Assembly: GCA_963829585.1 (NCBI GenBank) | Contig: CAWHJD010000021.1 | Coordinates: 124,001 to 188,000, forward strand | Direction: 5' to 3' | Length of the DNA: 64,000 bases | From: Sva-07 sp963829585 | Lineage (GTDB): Bacteria > Actinomycetota > Acidimicrobiia > Acidimicrobiales > Ilumatobacteraceae | Shown: positions 45,836 to 56,040 of the stretch, piece by piece | How the letters are laid out: the number at the start of each line of letters is the position of its first letter | Numbering within the stretch: the stretch's first letter is position 1 | The notes under the pieces: generated by a model | Seen by the model: the letters and a program-made list of their open reading frames with translations, nothing else | The model's database searches: none | Told to the model about the DNA's origin: nothing | Translations under genes and position numbers: made by a program

Positions 45836-46864
45836 TCACAGTCGCCCCATTGCGTCGAGCGCCGACTCGGCGAGCACCTCGGTACCCACCTTGAATGCGT
45901 TCAGTTGTTCGTCCGTGATGCCCTGGTCACCCATTGCCCCGTGGAGGTAGCGGGCATAGACCCCCTCGGAGATCACGGCGAGCCGCCACGAGCCGAACGC
46001 GATGTAGTAGTCGATCTCCGAGAGATCGCGCCCCGTCCGGGTCGCGTACCGCTCGAGCAACTCGGCGTAGGCCGGGAACCCCTCGATGCCGGTGGGATCG
46101 TTCGGACGGAGCTGCTGCGTGCCCGGGTCGGCCCAGTAGACGCCGATGTAGCCGACATCGGCCAAGGGGTCGCCCAACGTGCACAGTTCCCAGTCGAGGA
46201 CCGCGGCGATACGACCGTGCTCGATGTCGGTCAGCACGTTGCCGAACCGGTAGTCGCCGTGGGCGATCGACACGCCCTGCTGCACCGGCATGCGCTCGGC
46301 GAGCCGACGGGCGACCTCGTCGACGGCAGGCAGTTCACGGGTCTTCGACTTCTCCCACTGGGTGCTCCAGCGCTTGACCTGGCGCTCGACGTAGCCCTCA
46401 CGCTTGGCCAGATCGCCCAACCCCACCTCATCGACGTCGACGTCGTGCAGGTCGGCGAGCACGTCGATGAGATGCAGACCGGCGCTACGCCGGTGCTCGG
46501 GTGTCATGGCCTCGCCCTTGGCGGCACTGTCGAGTACGACGCCGTCGACGTAGCCCATGACGTAGAACGGAGCGCCGTTCACGGAGTCGTCGGTGCACAC
46601 GCCGAGCGCGGGCGGGACCGGCACCGCCGTCTTGCCCACGGCGGAGATGATCTTGTGCTCACGCGCCATGTCGTGCGCGGTCGCGAGCACCGCTCCGGTC
46701 GGTGGACGACGGAGCACGTACTTCGACCCGTTCGCATCGGTGACGGTGAACGTCAGGTTCGAGCGTCCTCCGGTGATCAGCGAGAACTCGAACGGAGCGG
46801 TCGCGCCCTCGATGTGGTCGGTGAGCCACGCCGTGACGCGGTCGGAATCGATGCCGTGGATCAC
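45836..46864 (-). CDS. Phosphotransferase family protein (APH/ChoK-like, acyl-CoA dehydrogenase associated)
   Basis: A 342-residue kinase-fold protein. The substrate/ATP site is VSIAHGDYRFGNVLTD (HxDxxxxN) and the metal-binding Asp is in AAVLDWELCTLGDPLAD. The N-terminal glycine-rich loop is LITGGRSNLTFTV. This subfamily (ACAD10/11 N-terminal type) phosphorylates hydroxyacyl-CoA in known cases, so a role in 4-hydroxy acid breakdown is plausible. GTG 46864 is used because the fold begins VIHGIDSDRVTAWL. Next to other acyl-CoA genes. Confidence 0.82.
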   Translation of the reverse strand: MIHGIDSDRVTAWLTDHIEGATAPFEFSLITGGRSNLTFTVTDANGSKYVLRRPPTGAVLATAHDMAREHKIISAVGKTAVPVPPALGVCTDDSVNGAPFYVMGYVDGVVLDSAAKGEAMTPEHRRSAGLHLIDVLADLHDVDVDEVGLGDLAKREGYVERQVKRWSTQWEKSKTRELPAVDEVARRLAERMPVQQGVSIAHGDYRFGNVLTDIEHGRIAAVLDWELCTLGDPLADVGYIGVYWADPGTQQLRPNDPTGIEGFPAYAELLERYATRTGRDLSEIDYYIAFGSWRLAVISEGVYARYLHGAMGDQGITDEQLNAFKVGTEVLAESALDAMGRL

Positions 46865-46895
46865 GGTCGCCGACCGTAGCCGCACCGTGGGTCGT

Positions 46896-48059
46896 TCAGC
46901 CGGGTCGACCGACGCCGACGACCTTGCCCCAGTTGACCGCACCGACGGTGACGGTCTTGCCCGTGTTCGGAGCGTGTACCTGCATGCCGTTGCCGAGGTA
47001 GATGCTCACGTGGCTGATCGGGCTGTAGAAGAAGAGCAGGTCGCCGGGCTGGGCCTGGTCGATCGGAACATGCGGTGTGGAGGCGTACTGCGCAGCCGAC
47101 TGGTGCGGCAGGCCGACGCCGGCCTGGCCCCAGGCATAGGCGGTCAGCCCGGAACAGTCGAAGCCGACGCCAGGGCTCGACGTGGCGTATCGGTACGGCA
47201 CGCCCTGCTGGGCGAGCGCGGACTGCACGGCCAGACCGGATCTCGACGACACCGACGGGGCGCTGAATCCGCCGCCCGAACCCGACGAGTCGCTGCTCGT
47301 GGTCGAGTCGGTCGAACTGGTGCTGTTGCCGCCACCGCTGTCACTGCCACCACTGTCGCCGCCACCGGAGTTCGACGTCGCGGCGCTCCGACTGGCTTCG
47401 GCGTCCGCCTGGATCCTCCGCAGCGACTCCGCTGCGCGCCGCGCCTCTTCCTCCTGGACGAGCCGGCCGAGTTCGGCCTCCGCATCGGCGCGGGCCTCGG
47501 TGTACTGGGTCGTGAGCGACTCGGTCTGCGCCTGCGCGTCAGTGAGCGATGCGGCGAGCTGTTCGGCCTGTTCACGCTTGTCGTCGAGCGCTCGACGTTC
47601 GTCCTCGATGTCGGCGACCAGCGCGTCGAGTTCATCGGTGGTGACATCGCCCGTGCTCAGCGCAACCTTGGCGAGTTCCTCGCGTTGGAGCGCATCGTTG
47701 AAATTGTCCGAGTCCTCGAACAGCGGGCCGAGGGGGGCAGCACCGCCACCGACGAACGAGCGCAATGCCATCTCGCTGAGATTGCCTCGCAGCGTCGCCA
47801 GCTCGGCTTCCTTCTCCCCGATACGCGCTTCGGCGTCGGCGATCTCGGCATCGAGTGCGGTCTTGGTGTCGATCGCGTCGGTGTACTGCTCACCGAGCTG
47901 CAGCGCCTGCTCCTCGAGCCGCTCCAGTTCGTCGACGATGTCTTCGACCTTCTGCTTCTGCTGATCCACCGACTGCGCCTGCACGACTGCCGGAGTCATG
48001 GCGGGAACGAGGAACGCCACGGCAATGGCGATCGGGACGACACGGAGAAGTTGCCTCAT
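46896..48059 (-). CDS. NlpC/P60 peptidoglycan endopeptidase with coiled-coil domain
   Basis: A 387-residue exported hydrolase like mycobacterial RipA/RipC. A signal peptide (about 1-28, ending VVQAQ) is followed by a coiled coil to about residue 220, a Gly/Ser/Asp linker, and an NlpC/P60 domain with the triad in FDCSGLTAYAW (Cys), SHVSIYLGNG (His) and VHAPNTGKTV. It cuts stem peptides during division. The coiled coil is usually a docking or inhibitory element controlled by FtsX. It stands alone between guaA and the phosphotransferase. Confidence 0.9.
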   Translation of the reverse strand: MRQLLRVVPIAIAVAFLVPAMTPAVVQAQSVDQQKQKVEDIVDELERLEEQALQLGEQYTDAIDTKTALDAEIADAEARIGEKEAELATLRGNLSEMALRSFVGGGAAPLGPLFEDSDNFNDALQREELAKVALSTGDVTTDELDALVADIEDERRALDDKREQAEQLAASLTDAQAQTESLTTQYTEARADAEAELGRLVQEEEARRAAESLRRIQADAEASRSAATSNSGGGDSGGSDSGGGNSTSSTDSTTSSDSSGSGGGFSAPSVSSRSGLAVQSALAQQGVPYRYATSSPGVGFDCSGLTAYAWGQAGVGLPHQSAAQYASTPHVPIDQAQPGDLLFFYSPISHVSIYLGNGMQVHAPNTGKTVTVGAVNWGKVVGVGRPG

Positions 48060-48139
48060 AGCTACGGTTCGACAGCCTAGCGAATGTGACGAATGTGTTG
48101 CGAAAGCCTGACGAAATCTCTGCGACCCTCGTCACACCC

Positions 48140-48168
48140 GAAACGCTGGGGTCAGACCCCGGCGTTTC
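48140..48168. terminator. Palindrome after guaA, family D, copy 2
   Basis: GAAACGC-TGGGGTC and its inverted arm GACCCCG-GCGTTTC lie directly after the guaA stop (48172, minus strand). The GGGGTC-GACCCC core is shared with 26056-26084. Its place suggests a terminator, although no T-run follows. Confidence 0.6.
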
Positions 48169-48171
48169 AGG

Positions 48172-49731
48172 TCACTCCCACTCGATGGTGCCGGGCGGCT
48201 TGGAGGTGATGTCGTAGGCGACACGATTGATACCCGGCACCTCGTTGATGATCCGCTGCGACATGGTCTCGAGGACGTCGTACGGGATCCGTGCCCAGTC
48301 GGCCGTCATCGCATCGTCACTCGTCACGGCCCGGATGATGATCGGGTGGCCATACGTGCGCTCGTCGCCCATCACACCGACCGAGCGGATGTCGGCGAGC
48401 ACGGCGAACGACTGCCAGATCTCCCGTTCGAGTCCGGCGAGGCGGAGCTCCTCGCGCACGATCGCGTCGGCCTCCTGCAGCAGTGCGACGCGCTCGGGCG
48501 TCACCTCTCCGATGATGCGCACCCCGAGACCGGGACCCGGGAAGGGCTGGCGCCACACCATCTCGTCGGGCAGGCCGAGTTCGGTACCGAGTCGGCGCAC
48601 CTCGTCCTTGAAGAGCTCCCGCAACGGCTCGATCAGCTCGAGCGTCATGTCCTCCGGCAGGCCCCCCACGTTGTGGTGGCTCTTGATCACCGACGCCGTC
48701 CCGTCGGTCCCGCCACTCTCGATCAGATCGGGGTAGAGCGTGCCCTGCACGAGAAAACGGGCGTCGGTGAGTCCCCCGGTGTTCTCCTCGAAGACGCGGA
48801 TGAACTGCTCGCCGATCGCCTTGCGCTTCGCCTCGGGTTCGGTGATGCCCTCCAGCGCCGCGAAGAACCGCCACCCGGCGTCGACGTGGATCAACTCGAT
48901 GCCGAGATTCCGCCGGAACGTCTCGACCACCTGACCGCTCTCGCCCTTGCGCATCAACCCGGTGTCGACGTAGATGCACGTGAGCTGATGACCGATCGCC
49001 TTGTGCACGAGCGCCGCGGCCACCGACGAGTCGACGCCGCCCGACAGCCCGCAGATCACCCGGCCGGACCCGACCCGCTCGCGGATCGACTCGACCTGCT
49101 CGTCGATGACCGACGACATCTCCCAGTCGGCTCCGATACCGGCGCGTTCGTGCAGGAATCGGGCGAGCACTGCCATCCCGTGCGGTGAGTGCACGACCTC
49201 CGGGTGGAACTGGACGCCGTAGATGCGTCGTTCGTCGTTCTCGAGCACCGCCACGGGCGCGCCCGGCGTGCTGGCCGTCACCACGAAACCGGGGGGCGCG
49301 TCGGTGATGCCGTCGAAGTGGCTCATCCAGACGTCGTGGACCTCGGGAGCCTCGTCGGGCAGCAGCAGCGACGGACCCGTTCGGGTCATGCGGGCGCGGC
49401 CGTACTCGCCCTGCATGCCGCGTCCGACGATGCCCCCGAGTTGCTGACCGATGAGCTGGGCCCCGTAACAGATCCCGAGAATCGGCACCCCGAGGTCGTA
49501 GATGGCCGGATCGAGCGACGGCGCGCCGTCGACGTGCACGCTCTTCGGCCCGCCCGACAGCACGATCGCCGCCGGTGAACGTTCGGCGACCTCGGCGGCG
49601 GTGATCCGATGAGGAACGATCTCGGAGTACACCTTCAATTCGCGCACCCGGCGGGCGATCAACTGGGCGTACTGGGCGCCGAAGTCGACGACGAGGACGG
49701 TGGGGCGGTCGTGATGCGCAGGTTGACTCAA
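48172..49731 (-). CDS. guaA: GMP synthase (glutamine-hydrolysing)
   Basis: Converts XMP to GMP. The N-terminal class I amidotransferase domain has VDFGAQYAQLIARRV, the nucleophile Cys in GICYGAQLIG, and His/Glu in GVQFHPEVVHS. The ATP-pyrophosphatase part has the PP-loop LSGGVDSSVAAALVHKA and the dimerisation domain ends in DITSKPPGTIEWE. TTG 49731 (LSQPAHHDRPTVLVV) gives 519 residues, the usual size; ATG 49770 or 49785 would add 13-18 residues and overlap a divergent gene. No clear ribosome site supports any of the three. Confidence 0.93.
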   Translation of the reverse strand: MSQPAHHDRPTVLVVDFGAQYAQLIARRVRELKVYSEIVPHRITAAEVAERSPAAIVLSGGPKSVHVDGAPSLDPAIYDLGVPILGICYGAQLIGQQLGGIVGRGMQGEYGRARMTRTGPSLLLPDEAPEVHDVWMSHFDGITDAPPGFVVTASTPGAPVAVLENDERRIYGVQFHPEVVHSPHGMAVLARFLHERAGIGADWEMSSVIDEQVESIRERVGSGRVICGLSGGVDSSVAAALVHKAIGHQLTCIYVDTGLMRKGESGQVVETFRRNLGIELIHVDAGWRFFAALEGITEPEAKRKAIGEQFIRVFEENTGGLTDARFLVQGTLYPDLIESGGTDGTASVIKSHHNVGGLPEDMTLELIEPLRELFKDEVRRLGTELGLPDEMVWRQPFPGPGLGVRIIGEVTPERVALLQEADAIVREELRLAGLEREIWQSFAVLADIRSVGVMGDERTYGHPIIIRAVTSDDAMTADWARIPYDVLETMSQRIINEVPGINRVAYDITSKPPGTIEWE

Positions 49732-49735
49732 GGAG

Positions 49736-50096
49736 GTGAATCGTAGATCAGCCTCGTCGGTGCTCCGCATCCTGACCGCTGCCATGCTGATCCTGGGCGC
49801 TCTGGCACTCGGCCCACGCGTCGGCCGGCGTCGCGGCCGACAACGACCCGCCGCCGGTCGCCACCGACATCCCGGTCGACACGGCCAATCCGTTCCTTCC
49901 CGAGGAGGCCGACCTCACGACGTGCGTCGGCACATTGCAGCGACCCGGCTGCGGGAGCAGCGCACGCGGCGGCTGGCATCAGAACCTCGTCGCGATCGCC
50001 ATGATCGGCGGGCTGCTGATCATCTTCGGCCGCGTCGCGTGGGGCGTGGCCAGGCACCGGCACGATCGTGACGGTGACATAGCCTCCACGCCGTGA
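49736..50096 (+). CDS. Small secreted/membrane protein, frameshifted
   Basis: Two frames join across a one-base insertion near 49813-49815. The first gives a signal peptide (VLRILTAAMLILGALAL). The second reads VAADNDPPPVATDIPVDT, then LTTCVGTLQRPGCG with two cysteines, a membrane helix (LVAIAMIGGLLIIFGRVAWG) and a basic tail ending RHDRDGDIASTP. The corrected product has about 119 residues. Its stop overlaps the decarboxylase start by four bases (GTGA), so they are co-translated. The start at GTG 49736 or 49760 is uncertain. No family is recognised. Confidence 0.5.
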
Positions 50097-51517
50097 CCCC
50101 CGACGAGTTCAGAATCCACGGACACGCGCTCATCGACTGGATCGCCGACTACGTCGACGGCGTCGAGGAACGACCCGTTGCCGCGATGGTGGAACCCGGC
50201 GACGTACGGTCGCAGCTCCCCGAACATCCGCCGACCGAACCCGAGTCGTTCGATGCCGTGATGGCCGACGTCGATCGAATCGTCGTTCCAGGTCTCACGC
50301 AATGGCAGCACCCCGGGTTCTTCGCCTACTTCCCGTCGAACACGTCGTACCCGTCGATCCTCGGTGAGCTGCTGTCGGCGGGACTCGGCGTGCAGGGGAT
50401 GAGCTGGGTCACGTCGCCAGCGTGCACCGAGGTCGAGACGCTGATGCTCGACTGGATGCGCGAGCTGCTCGACCTGCCCGAGCGGTTCGACTCGCGCAGC
50501 GACAACGGCGGCGGGGTGATCCAGGGAACGGCGAGCGAGGCGACGCTGGTGGCGATCCTGTCGGCCCGTTGGCGAGCGACCGGCGGCGCCGTCAACGCGG
50601 ACGGCGACACGACGAGGCTCGTTGCCTATGCCACGTCGCAAGCGCACTCCAGCGTCGAGAAGGGTCTGCGGATCGCCGGCGTCGGCACCGACCGCATCCG
50701 GATCGTGGCGCACGACGCATCGTTCGCGATGCGCGCAGACGCACTCGACGAGATGATCTCGGCGGACCGAGCGGCAGGGCTGGTCCCGTTCTTCGTGTGT
50801 TCGACCCATGGGACCACGTCGTCGATGGCGTTCGACCCGACGACAGCGCTCGGCCCGATCTGCGAGCGCGAGGGCATCTGGCTCCACGTCGACGCGGCGA
50901 TGTCGGGTATCGCCGCCCTCGCACCGGAGCACCGGTGGGTCAACGCCGGCGTGGAGTACGCCGATTCGTACTGCACGAACCCCCACAAGTGGATGGGGGT
51001 CAACTTCGACTGCGATCTGTACTGGACCGGCGACCGTGCGTCGCTGCTCGGCGCGCTGAGCATCCTGCCCGAGTACCTGCGTTCCCAGGCGGCGGAGGCG
51101 GGAGCGGTCATCGACTACCGCGACTGGCAGATCCCCCTCGGTCGCCGTTTCCGGGCACTCAAGCTGTGGTTCGCCATCCGCTGTGACGGCGTCGGTGCGT
51201 TCCAGTCGATGATCCGACGGCACGTGTTGCTCACGCAGGAACTCGCGGCCGTCGCCGCCGCCGACGATCGGTTCGACATCGTCGCGCCTCACCCGTTGAA
51301 CCTGCTGTGCATCGCCATCCGAGCCGACGACGTCGAAGCAGCCAACATCGCGACCGATCGCCTGATCGAGGCAGCGAACGCATCGGGCAACGCGCTGTTC
51401 ACGCGCACGGTCCTCGACGGCCGTTCGGTCCTGCGCATCTCGATCGGCGCCCGAGCGACCGAGCGACACCACGTCGAGGCGGCCTGGAACCTCCTCACCA
51501 CCCTCGCCATCTCGTGA
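50093..51517 (+). CDS. Pyridoxal-phosphate group II decarboxylase (aromatic amino acid type)
   Basis: A 474-residue PLP enzyme of the aromatic-L-amino-acid/glutamate decarboxylase family. The PLP lysine is in TNPHKWMGVNFDC (about residue 302), with the cofactor-stacking His in VCSTHGTTSSMAFDP and the Asp in WLHVDAAMSG. The N-terminal arm HPGFFAYFPSNTSYPSILGELLSAGLG is typical of DDC-type enzymes. It removes the carboxyl group from an aromatic amino acid such as Trp, Tyr or Phe; the exact one is unknown. It is coupled to the small membrane protein upstream. Confidence 0.9.
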   Translation: MTPDEFRIHGHALIDWIADYVDGVEERPVAAMVEPGDVRSQLPEHPPTEPESFDAVMADVDRIVVPGLTQWQHPGFFAYFPSNTSYPSILGELLSAGLGVQGMSWVTSPACTEVETLMLDWMRELLDLPERFDSRSDNGGGVIQGTASEATLVAILSARWRATGGAVNADGDTTRLVAYATSQAHSSVEKGLRIAGVGTDRIRIVAHDASFAMRADALDEMISADRAAGLVPFFVCSTHGTTSSMAFDPTTALGPICEREGIWLHVDAAMSGIAALAPEHRWVNAGVEYADSYCTNPHKWMGVNFDCDLYWTGDRASLLGALSILPEYLRSQAAEAGAVIDYRDWQIPLGRRFRALKLWFAIRCDGVGAFQSMIRRHVLLTQELAAVAAADDRFDIVAPHPLNLLCIAIRADDVEAANIATDRLIEAANASGNALFTRTVLDGRSVLRISIGARATERHHVEAAWNLLTTLAIS

Positions 51518-51550
51518 ACGACGCGGCCTGACCGCGCAGTTGTTCACGAG
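51511..51550. terminator. Hairpin at decarboxylase end, family C, copy 2
   Basis: CTCGTGAAC (51511-51519) and GTTCACGAG (51542-51550) form a 9-base stem that includes the decarboxylase stop codon in its left arm. The loop carries the same CCTGACCGCGC block as the loop of the copy at 45005-45057. Confidence 0.65.
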
Positions 51551-51588
51551 TTCGGATGAAGTCGGACGCTGCTGGCAGGATGACCGCC

Positions 51589-52389
51589 ATGACCGACATG
51601 ACCGGCATGACCGACCCACGTCCCGTCGCACTGATCACGATGGCCAGCGGATACGTCGGGCCGGCGCTCGCCCGGTCGTTGGCGCGCCGAGGGTTCGACA
51701 TCGCCCTGCAGGGCACCGGTGGAGACGACGCGATGGTGGGCGTCGAAGTGCCGTTCGACACCCTGGTCCCCGAACTCGAGGCGTTGGGCGCATCGGTGCT
51801 GACCGTCACCGACGTCGATCTGGCCACGGCCGAGGGCAACCAGTCGCTCGTGGCACAGACGCTCGCCCGGTTCGGCCGGCTCGACTCGGCGTGTCTCGTG
51901 ACCGGCTTGATCGTCGTCGGCAAGTTCCTCGACATGAGGGTCGACCAGTGGGAACGCGTCAAGCGGATGAACCTCGACATGGTCTTCCACGGTCTCCAAG
52001 CGGTACTGCCGCCGATGATCGACGCGCACAGCGGCCAGGTGGTCGTGTTCACCTCGGCCACCGGCGCCCGACCCGATCCGATCACGTCGATCTACGGCGC
52101 CACGCGGGCCGGCGCGAACGGACTCGTCCGGGCCGTCGGGTTGGAGTACGCCCGTGCCGGCGTCCAGGTCAACGCGGTCGGCACGAACTACATGGACTTT
52201 CCCGGCTTCCTGAAGGCATCCCGCGCCGACACCGATCCCGAACGACGAGCCGCCATCGAGGCACAGGTACCGATGCGCAGGCTCGGCACGATGGAAGAAC
52301 TGGCGTCGTTCACGTCCGTGCTCCTCGACGGCACGAACCGGTTCCAGACCGGGCAGTTCTTCAGCTTCAGCGGCGGCTGGAGTACGTGA
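51589..52389 (+). CDS. SDR-fold protein with altered active site
   Basis: A protein of about 266 residues with the SDR fold: LITMASGYVGPALA in place of the usual glycine loop, then FGRLDSACLVTG where NNAG normally stands, and SIYGATRAGANGLV, in which the catalytic Lys of YxxxK is Arg. The Ser (FTSATGARPD) and Tyr are kept. It may be a weak dehydrogenase or a non-catalytic relative. Four in-frame ATGs spaced nine bases apart (51580, 51589, 51598, 51607) make the start ambiguous; 51589 has the best distance to GGCAGG. Confidence 0.7.
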   Translation: MTDMTGMTDPRPVALITMASGYVGPALARSLARRGFDIALQGTGGDDAMVGVEVPFDTLVPELEALGASVLTVTDVDLATAEGNQSLVAQTLARFGRLDSACLVTGLIVVGKFLDMRVDQWERVKRMNLDMVFHGLQAVLPPMIDAHSGQVVVFTSATGARPDPITSIYGATRAGANGLVRAVGLEYARAGVQVNAVGTNYMDFPGFLKASRADTDPERRAAIEAQVPMRRLGTMEELASFTSVLLDGTNRFQTGQFFSFSGGWST

Positions 52390-53023
52390 GCAGGTCGACG
52401 AGCATGTGGGCGGTGGCACCCCACACGGTCTCGTCGTCGAGCTCGAAGAAGTGCAACGGCCGGTCCATGGGAGCGGTCCCCCATCGTTCCTCGCGATAGG
52501 TGCCCGGCCGGGTGAGTTCGCTCACCGGCGTCCACAGCACGCGGTCGACCTCAGCGGTCTGCGGTGCGAGATCAGGGCGCCGGTCGATCACGGAGACGAC
52601 CGGGACGATGTAGCTACGGCTGACGATGGTGTTGAGATGGGCGAGCTCGCCGACGACCACCGGCACCGACGGGTCGAGTCCGACCTCCTCGTGCGCTTCT
52701 CGGAGGGCAGCCTCGATCGGCGTCTCACCTGCGTCGAGGCGCCCACCGGGGAAGCTGATCTCGCCCCGATGGGTACGCATGTCCATCGACCGACGGGTGA
52801 GCAACACCTCGGCACCGTCGTCGCCCTCGACGAGCGCGATGAGCACCGCGGACACGCGCGCATCAGGGAATGACGGCAGCAGCGGCGCCGAGTGTTCGGG
52901 GACGGATCGCACGAGGTCGTCGACCGACCACGCCACACCGGCCGGCCACGGTGCCTCGTGGTGCTCGGACCAGACGTCGGGCCGCGGAATCTGTTGATTC
53001 CCGCCGCGCCGACGCGGAGTCAC
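52367..53023 (-). CDS. Nudix hydrolase (CoA pyrophosphatase-like)
   Basis: A 218-residue Nudix protein. The Nudix box is GGRLDAGETPIEAALREAHEEVGL (about residues 100-122, read GX5EX7REUXEEXGU). Before it lies LLTRRSMDMRTHRGEISFPGG, the pattern of the NUDT7/NudL CoA-pyrophosphatase group. GTG 53023 is chosen because it overlaps the stop of the small upstream gene by four bases. The 3' end overlaps the convergent SDR gene by 23 bases. Confidence 0.85.
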   Translation of the reverse strand: MTPRRRGGNQQIPRPDVWSEHHEAPWPAGVAWSVDDLVRSVPEHSAPLLPSFPDARVSAVLIALVEGDDGAEVLLTRRSMDMRTHRGEISFPGGRLDAGETPIEAALREAHEEVGLDPSVPVVVGELAHLNTIVSRSYIVPVVSVIDRRPDLAPQTAEVDRVLWTPVSELTRPGTYREERWGTAPMDRPLHFFELDDETVWGATAHMLVDLLTYSSRR

Positions 53024-53187
53024 TCGGAGGGCGTCCAACCCTCGGCAGCCAGCTGGGCGAGGACCCGGGCCAACCCTGCCGTCTTCATGTTGGCCAGCGC
53101 CCGTCCGGGCGATTCGTCGCCCTTCTCCCACTCGTCGAGGGCGGCGATGATCTTCGCGAGATCTGGTGCGGGCTGCTCGAAGGTCAT
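53020..53187 (-). CDS. Small conserved-looking helical protein (55 aa)
   Basis: A 55-residue protein that starts MTFEQPAPDLAKIIAALDEW and ends EGWTPSE. It is highly helical and acidic with no membrane segment. Support comes from gene packing: the stop overlaps the Nudix start by four bases (GTGA), and it begins 18 bases after the membrane-protein gene. Third-codon positions are strongly G/C, as in real genes here. No family is recognised. Confidence 0.6.
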   Translation of the reverse strand: MTFEQPAPDLAKIIAALDEWEKGDESPGRALANMKTAGLARVLAQLAAEGWTPSE

Positions 53188-53205
53188 GGGGTCATCCTAC
53201 GGCGG

Positions 53206-53763
53206 CTACCTCGGAGGAGTCGTCGGTGGATCCCACGGGGCGGGCGGCGGCGTCTCGGGTGCGGTGTCGTCGCCGAGGCCGTCCTTCCAGCGTCTGGCGA
53301 CGTGGACCGTACCGCCCACGAGCCGTCCGGCGCGGCGACCGATCTCGGTGCTGTCGGTCGGGCCTCGGGCGGCGCGATCGGCCGCCCGCTGAGCCTTGCG
53401 TTCGCTCCGGGTGCGCTGCTCGGCGAAGTCGGTGTAGAACCACACGAAGCCCAGGATGAATGCAATCGCGCCGATCAGCATCCGACTCGTGATGTCGATC
53501 GACAGCCACGGCTGGAAGGCGAAGAAGACGAGGATCCCGATCACCACCAGGTCGAGCGTTCGATGCAGGCGCCGGCCCACGAGTCGGAACGCGCCGGCGG
53601 ACCCCTTGGCGATGGCGGCGTTGAGGATGATCAGCAACCCGAGCAGTGCAGGAACCGCCGGGTCGGGCAACTGGACCGACGAGCTGATCAGTGCGATCCC
53701 GATGATGTACTCGATCATCTGATGGATCCAGAACGGTCGCCGCTCTCGCTCGATCTCCACCAT
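53206..53763 (-). CDS. Membrane protein, four helices
   Basis: A 185-residue protein with four likely membrane helices between about residues 12 and 112 (MIEYIIGIALISSSV, ALLGLLIILNAAIAKG, LVVIGILVFFAFQPWLS, MLIGAIAFILGFVWFYT), then a basic cytoplasmic tail rich in Arg and Pro. ATG 53763 is used; longer frames upstream run into the groEL hairpins. It heads a three-gene unit with the 55-residue protein and the Nudix hydrolase. Function unknown. Confidence 0.65.
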   Translation of the reverse strand: MVEIERERRPFWIHQMIEYIIGIALISSSVQLPDPAVPALLGLLIILNAAIAKGSAGAFRLVGRRLHRTLDLVVIGILVFFAFQPWLSIDITSRMLIGAIAFILGFVWFYTDFAEQRTRSERKAQRAADRAARGPTDSTEIGRRAGRLVGGTVHVARRWKDGLGDDTAPETPPPAPWDPPTTPPR

Positions 53764-53808
53764 CGCGAGTGAGGGTACCCCCCAACTCCGTTGAGGAACC
53801 GTTCGGTC

Positions 53809-53941
53809 GGCCCGAAAACGGGCCTCGCCCGGGATCGACTCGATGTCGATCCCGGGCGAAGAAGCGGGATGGCCGGCAGAGCCGGCCTGCCGCCGTGAAA
53901 CGGCGGCGAGGAGATTGCGTGACGGCAGAGCCGTCACGCAA

Positions 53942-53942
<1 letters not shown>
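53809..53942. repeat. Five tandem perfect hairpins 3' of groEL
   Basis: Five hairpins follow one another on the groEL 3' side: GGCCCG stem with AAAA loop (53809-53824), a 15-base stem with 5-base loop (53825-53859, TCGCCCGGGATCGAC), a 7-base stem (53871-53887), an 8-base stem (53889-53907) and a 13-base stem with AGA loop (53914-53942, ATTGCGTGACGGC). The last includes the groEL stop. Loops are only 3-5 bases. Confidence 0.8.
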
Positions 53943-55570
<1,628 letters not shown>

Positions 55571-55630
55571 TGGGGGTTCCTCTCCGGCTTACGAATGGTT
55601 GATCAGATCTGACGTCGCAGGTGCGACGAT

Positions 55631-55924
55631 TCAGCTCTCGACGATGGCGAGCACGTCACGGCTGTTGAGCACGAGCAGGTCTTCGCCGTCGACGGCGACT
55701 TCCGTGCCGCCGTACTTCGAGTACAGGACCGTGTCGCCGACCTTGATGTCGACGGGGATCAGGTCGCCCGTGGTGTCGGAGCGCTTGCCCGGGCCGACGG
55801 CGAGCACTTTGCCCTGCTGCGGCTTCTCCTTGGCGGTATCGGGGATGACGAGACCGGATGCGGTCTGCGTCTCGGCCTCGTTCGGCCGGACCACGATGCG
55901 ATCATCCAGCGGCTTCAGGTTCAT
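55631..55924 (-). CDS. groS: Co-chaperonin GroES
   Basis: A 97-residue co-chaperonin with the start MNLKPLDDRIVVRPNEAE, the mobile loop ETQTASGLVIPDTAKEKPQ and YSKYGGTEVAVDGEDLLVL. ATG 55924 has a GGAGG site eight bases upstream, which excludes the longer in-frame ATG 55951. It is the first gene of groES-groEL behind a CIRCE operator. Confidence 0.97.
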   Translation of the reverse strand: MNLKPLDDRIVVRPNEAETQTASGLVIPDTAKEKPQQGKVLAVGPGKRSDTTGDLIPVDIKVGDTVLYSKYGGTEVAVDGEDLLVLNSRDVLAIVES

Positions 55925-55991
55925 GGTGTAAGCCTCCATTGGCTTGCTCACGCGGGCTCGAGTCCCGATGGGTTCTGACTGCCGGAACGAG

Positions 55992-56018
55992 TTAGCACTC
56001 GCACCCGGCGAGTGCCAA
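55992..56018. promoter_or_regulatory. CIRCE operator of groESL (HrcA site)
   Basis: TTAGCACTC-N9-GAGTGCCAA differs from the CIRCE consensus at one base of the right arm. It lies 68 bases upstream of the groES start. HrcA binding represses groESL until heat shock. Confidence 0.92.
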
Positions 56019-56040
56019 TGCTAGGCGCATCACCCCGCCG

